7,115 bases of DNA from NCBI GenBank assembly GCA_007132595.1, contig SLOH01000079.1, forward strand, positions 1-7,115, read 5' to 3'. Numbering within the stretch: position 1 is the stretch's first letter; every line of letters starts with the position of its first letter. Source of the stretch: Waddliaceae bacterium. Lineage in GTDB: Bacteria > Chlamydiota > Chlamydiia > Chlamydiales > SLOH01. Below, piece after piece: positions 6,416 through 7,115 of this stretch. Below the pieces are notes generated by a model. It was not told the origin of the DNA. It did not search any database and saw nothing but the letters and a program-made list of their open reading frames with translations. The translations under genes and the position numbers were made by a program.

Positions 6416-6909
6416 TGCAGCTTTGGAAAGATGACTTTAAAAAGAAGCTCATTCTTCCGGACCTGCTTCCCCAGGCTGTTTTGGACCTGAGAAAAAAAGA
6501 TAAGACTCTTGCAACACTGAATGGCTCGTTTGATCTACTCCACGCCGGACATCTTCAAATCATCTACGAAGCGTCTCAGGTGGCAGATATTTTAATCCTC
6601 GCTCTAAATTCCGATGATTCCATCAAAAGGTATAAAAGCAAAGACCGCCCGATTATACCCCTAGAATACCGCCTGCAAATGGTCTCTGCTCTTGAATTTG
6701 TTGATTATGTCACGTGGTTTGACGAAACCGACCCTGTGTCTCTTTTGAATATTATCAAACCAGATGTCCACGTGAATGGCTCTGAATACGGCTTTCAATG
6801 CCTTGAAGCGACAACTGTAACGGAAAATGGTGGAAAAATGCACATTTGTCAAAAAATTGACGGTCTCTCAACAACAGAAATCATTCGGGGGATCTCCTCG
6901 TGCGTTTGA
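6415..6909 (+). CDS. rfaE2: RfaE2-like nucleotidyltransferase (probable heptose-1-phosphate adenylyltransferase)
   Basis: Cytidylyltransferase-fold enzyme. Family members join a nucleotide to a phosphorylated sugar or alcohol; RfaE2/HldE-C makes ADP-heptose for lipopolysaccharide. The 164 residues show TLNGSFDLLHAGH, with the nucleotide-binding HAGH at 43-46. Next come LALNSDDSIKR (62-72), the RPIIPLEYR block (78-86), SALEFVDYVTWFDE (91-104), IKPDVHVNGSEYG (114-126) and terminal STTEIIRGI (152-160). Order and spacing match the C-terminal half of E. coli HldE, without the kinase half. One deviation is NGSEYG where the family usually has KGGDY, so the substrate may differ; glycerol-3-phosphate cytidylyltransferase is a less likely alternative. 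The GTG start has AGGAG at 6403-6407. It is tightly coupled to lon before it and overlaps the rhomboid gene by 10 nt after it. Confidence 0.82.
   Translation: MQLWKDDFKKKLILPDLLPQAVLDLRKKDKTLATLNGSFDLLHAGHLQIIYEASQVADILILALNSDDSIKRYKSKDRPIIPLEYRLQMVSALEFVDYVTWFDETDPVSLLNIIKPDVHVNGSEYGFQCLEATTVTENGGKMHICQKIDGLSTTEIIRGISSCV
6887..6892 (+). promoter_or_regulatory. ribosome binding site of the rhomboid gene
   Basis: GGGGGA lies within the 3' end of the RfaE2-like gene, 7 bases before the GTG at 6900. It supports a start inside the preceding gene and continuous translation of the lon cluster. Confidence 0.6.
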
Positions 6910-7115
6910 TCATAAATACCCATGAAATCGAAGGCTTAGTCAAATTCTCAGGTTTTCTACGCCGCCAAGGAGTCGAAAATCAGATTGAAATGAAGATCAA
7001 TAATGACTGGGGAAGCGACAACTATGGCGAGCAGCACGCTCAGCTTTGGATTGTCGATGAAGACCAACTTGACGAGGCAACTGCGCTCTACGAAGAGTTC
7101 AAAAAAAATCCTGAC
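6900..7115 (+). CDS. glpG: GlpG-type rhomboid intramembrane serine protease, N-terminal part only
   Basis: The frame from the GTG at 6900 stays open to the window edge, giving 72 residues. They match the cytoplasmic N-terminal domain of E. coli GlpG in plan. An MRLI-like first strand leads to a helix ending in FLRRQGVENQIE; QLWIVDEDQLDEA follows at 47-59 (E. coli has an xVWLADESQAERV-like stretch), then a helix closing with F-x-x-NP-D (67-72), as in FLENPAD of GlpG. The membrane segments and the catalytic Ser-His pair would lie beyond the edge, so protease activity is inferred from this domain alone. A GGGGGA site 7 bases upstream supports the start. The gene overlaps the RfaE2-like gene by 10 nt and probably shares the lon transcript. 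Confidence 0.75.
   Translation, partial: MRLIINTHEIEGLVKFSGFLRRQGVENQIEMKINNDWGSDNYGEQHAQLWIVDEDQLDEATALYEEFKKNPD

Overview
The window reads as chromosomal housekeeping DNA from a member of the phylum Chlamydiae, more likely an environmental (Parachlamydia-, Waddlia- or Simkania-like) lineage than Chlamydia itself. The evidence is gene order and protein length. A short 57-residue ribosomal protein S21 lies directly before dnaJ, with tsaB and lon close by, which resembles the dnaJ-rpsU-(tsaB/gcp-like)-lon order I remember from Chlamydia. Here, however, an HD-domain dGTPase-like gene, an RfaE2-like gene and a GlpG-type rhomboid gene are added. The lineage assignment is inference from memory; no search was run.

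Layout: positions 1-3520 are read leftward and 3944-7115 rightward. The leftward block contains the dGTPase-like gene (2354-3520) and tsaB (1752-2357), which overlap by ATGA and are probably translationally coupled. A gap of about 290 bp follows, and then rpsU (1289-1462) and dnaJ (51-1223), which share a good sigma-70-type promoter at 1530-1558. The rightward block contains lon (3944-6415), an RfaE2-like nucleotidyltransferase (6415-6909, starting inside the lon stop codon) and the 5' end of a rhomboid protease gene (from 6900, overlapping its neighbour by 10 nt). The last three are packed like one operon. The divergent gap between the two blocks (3521-3943) holds a repeat element and the probable lon promoters.

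Themes: DnaJ (Hsp70 co-chaperone), Lon (AAA+ protease) and GlpG (membrane protease) are protein quality-control factors. S21 and TsaB (tRNA t6A formation) serve translation. The dGTPase-like enzyme acts on nucleotides, and the RfaE2-like enzyme probably makes a nucleotide-activated sugar for the envelope.

The least ordinary feature is a non-coding repeat family. Two 162-bp copies (1601-1762 and 3620-3781) and one partial copy at the left edge (about 1-48) lie in the same orientation. The best copy has 20-nt terminal inverted repeats with one mismatch and is an imperfect palindrome over nearly its whole length, as in a MITE-like or large REP-like element. One copy's end also encodes the last codons and stop of tsaB. 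I see no CRISPR, tRNA, rRNA, phage gene or transposase.
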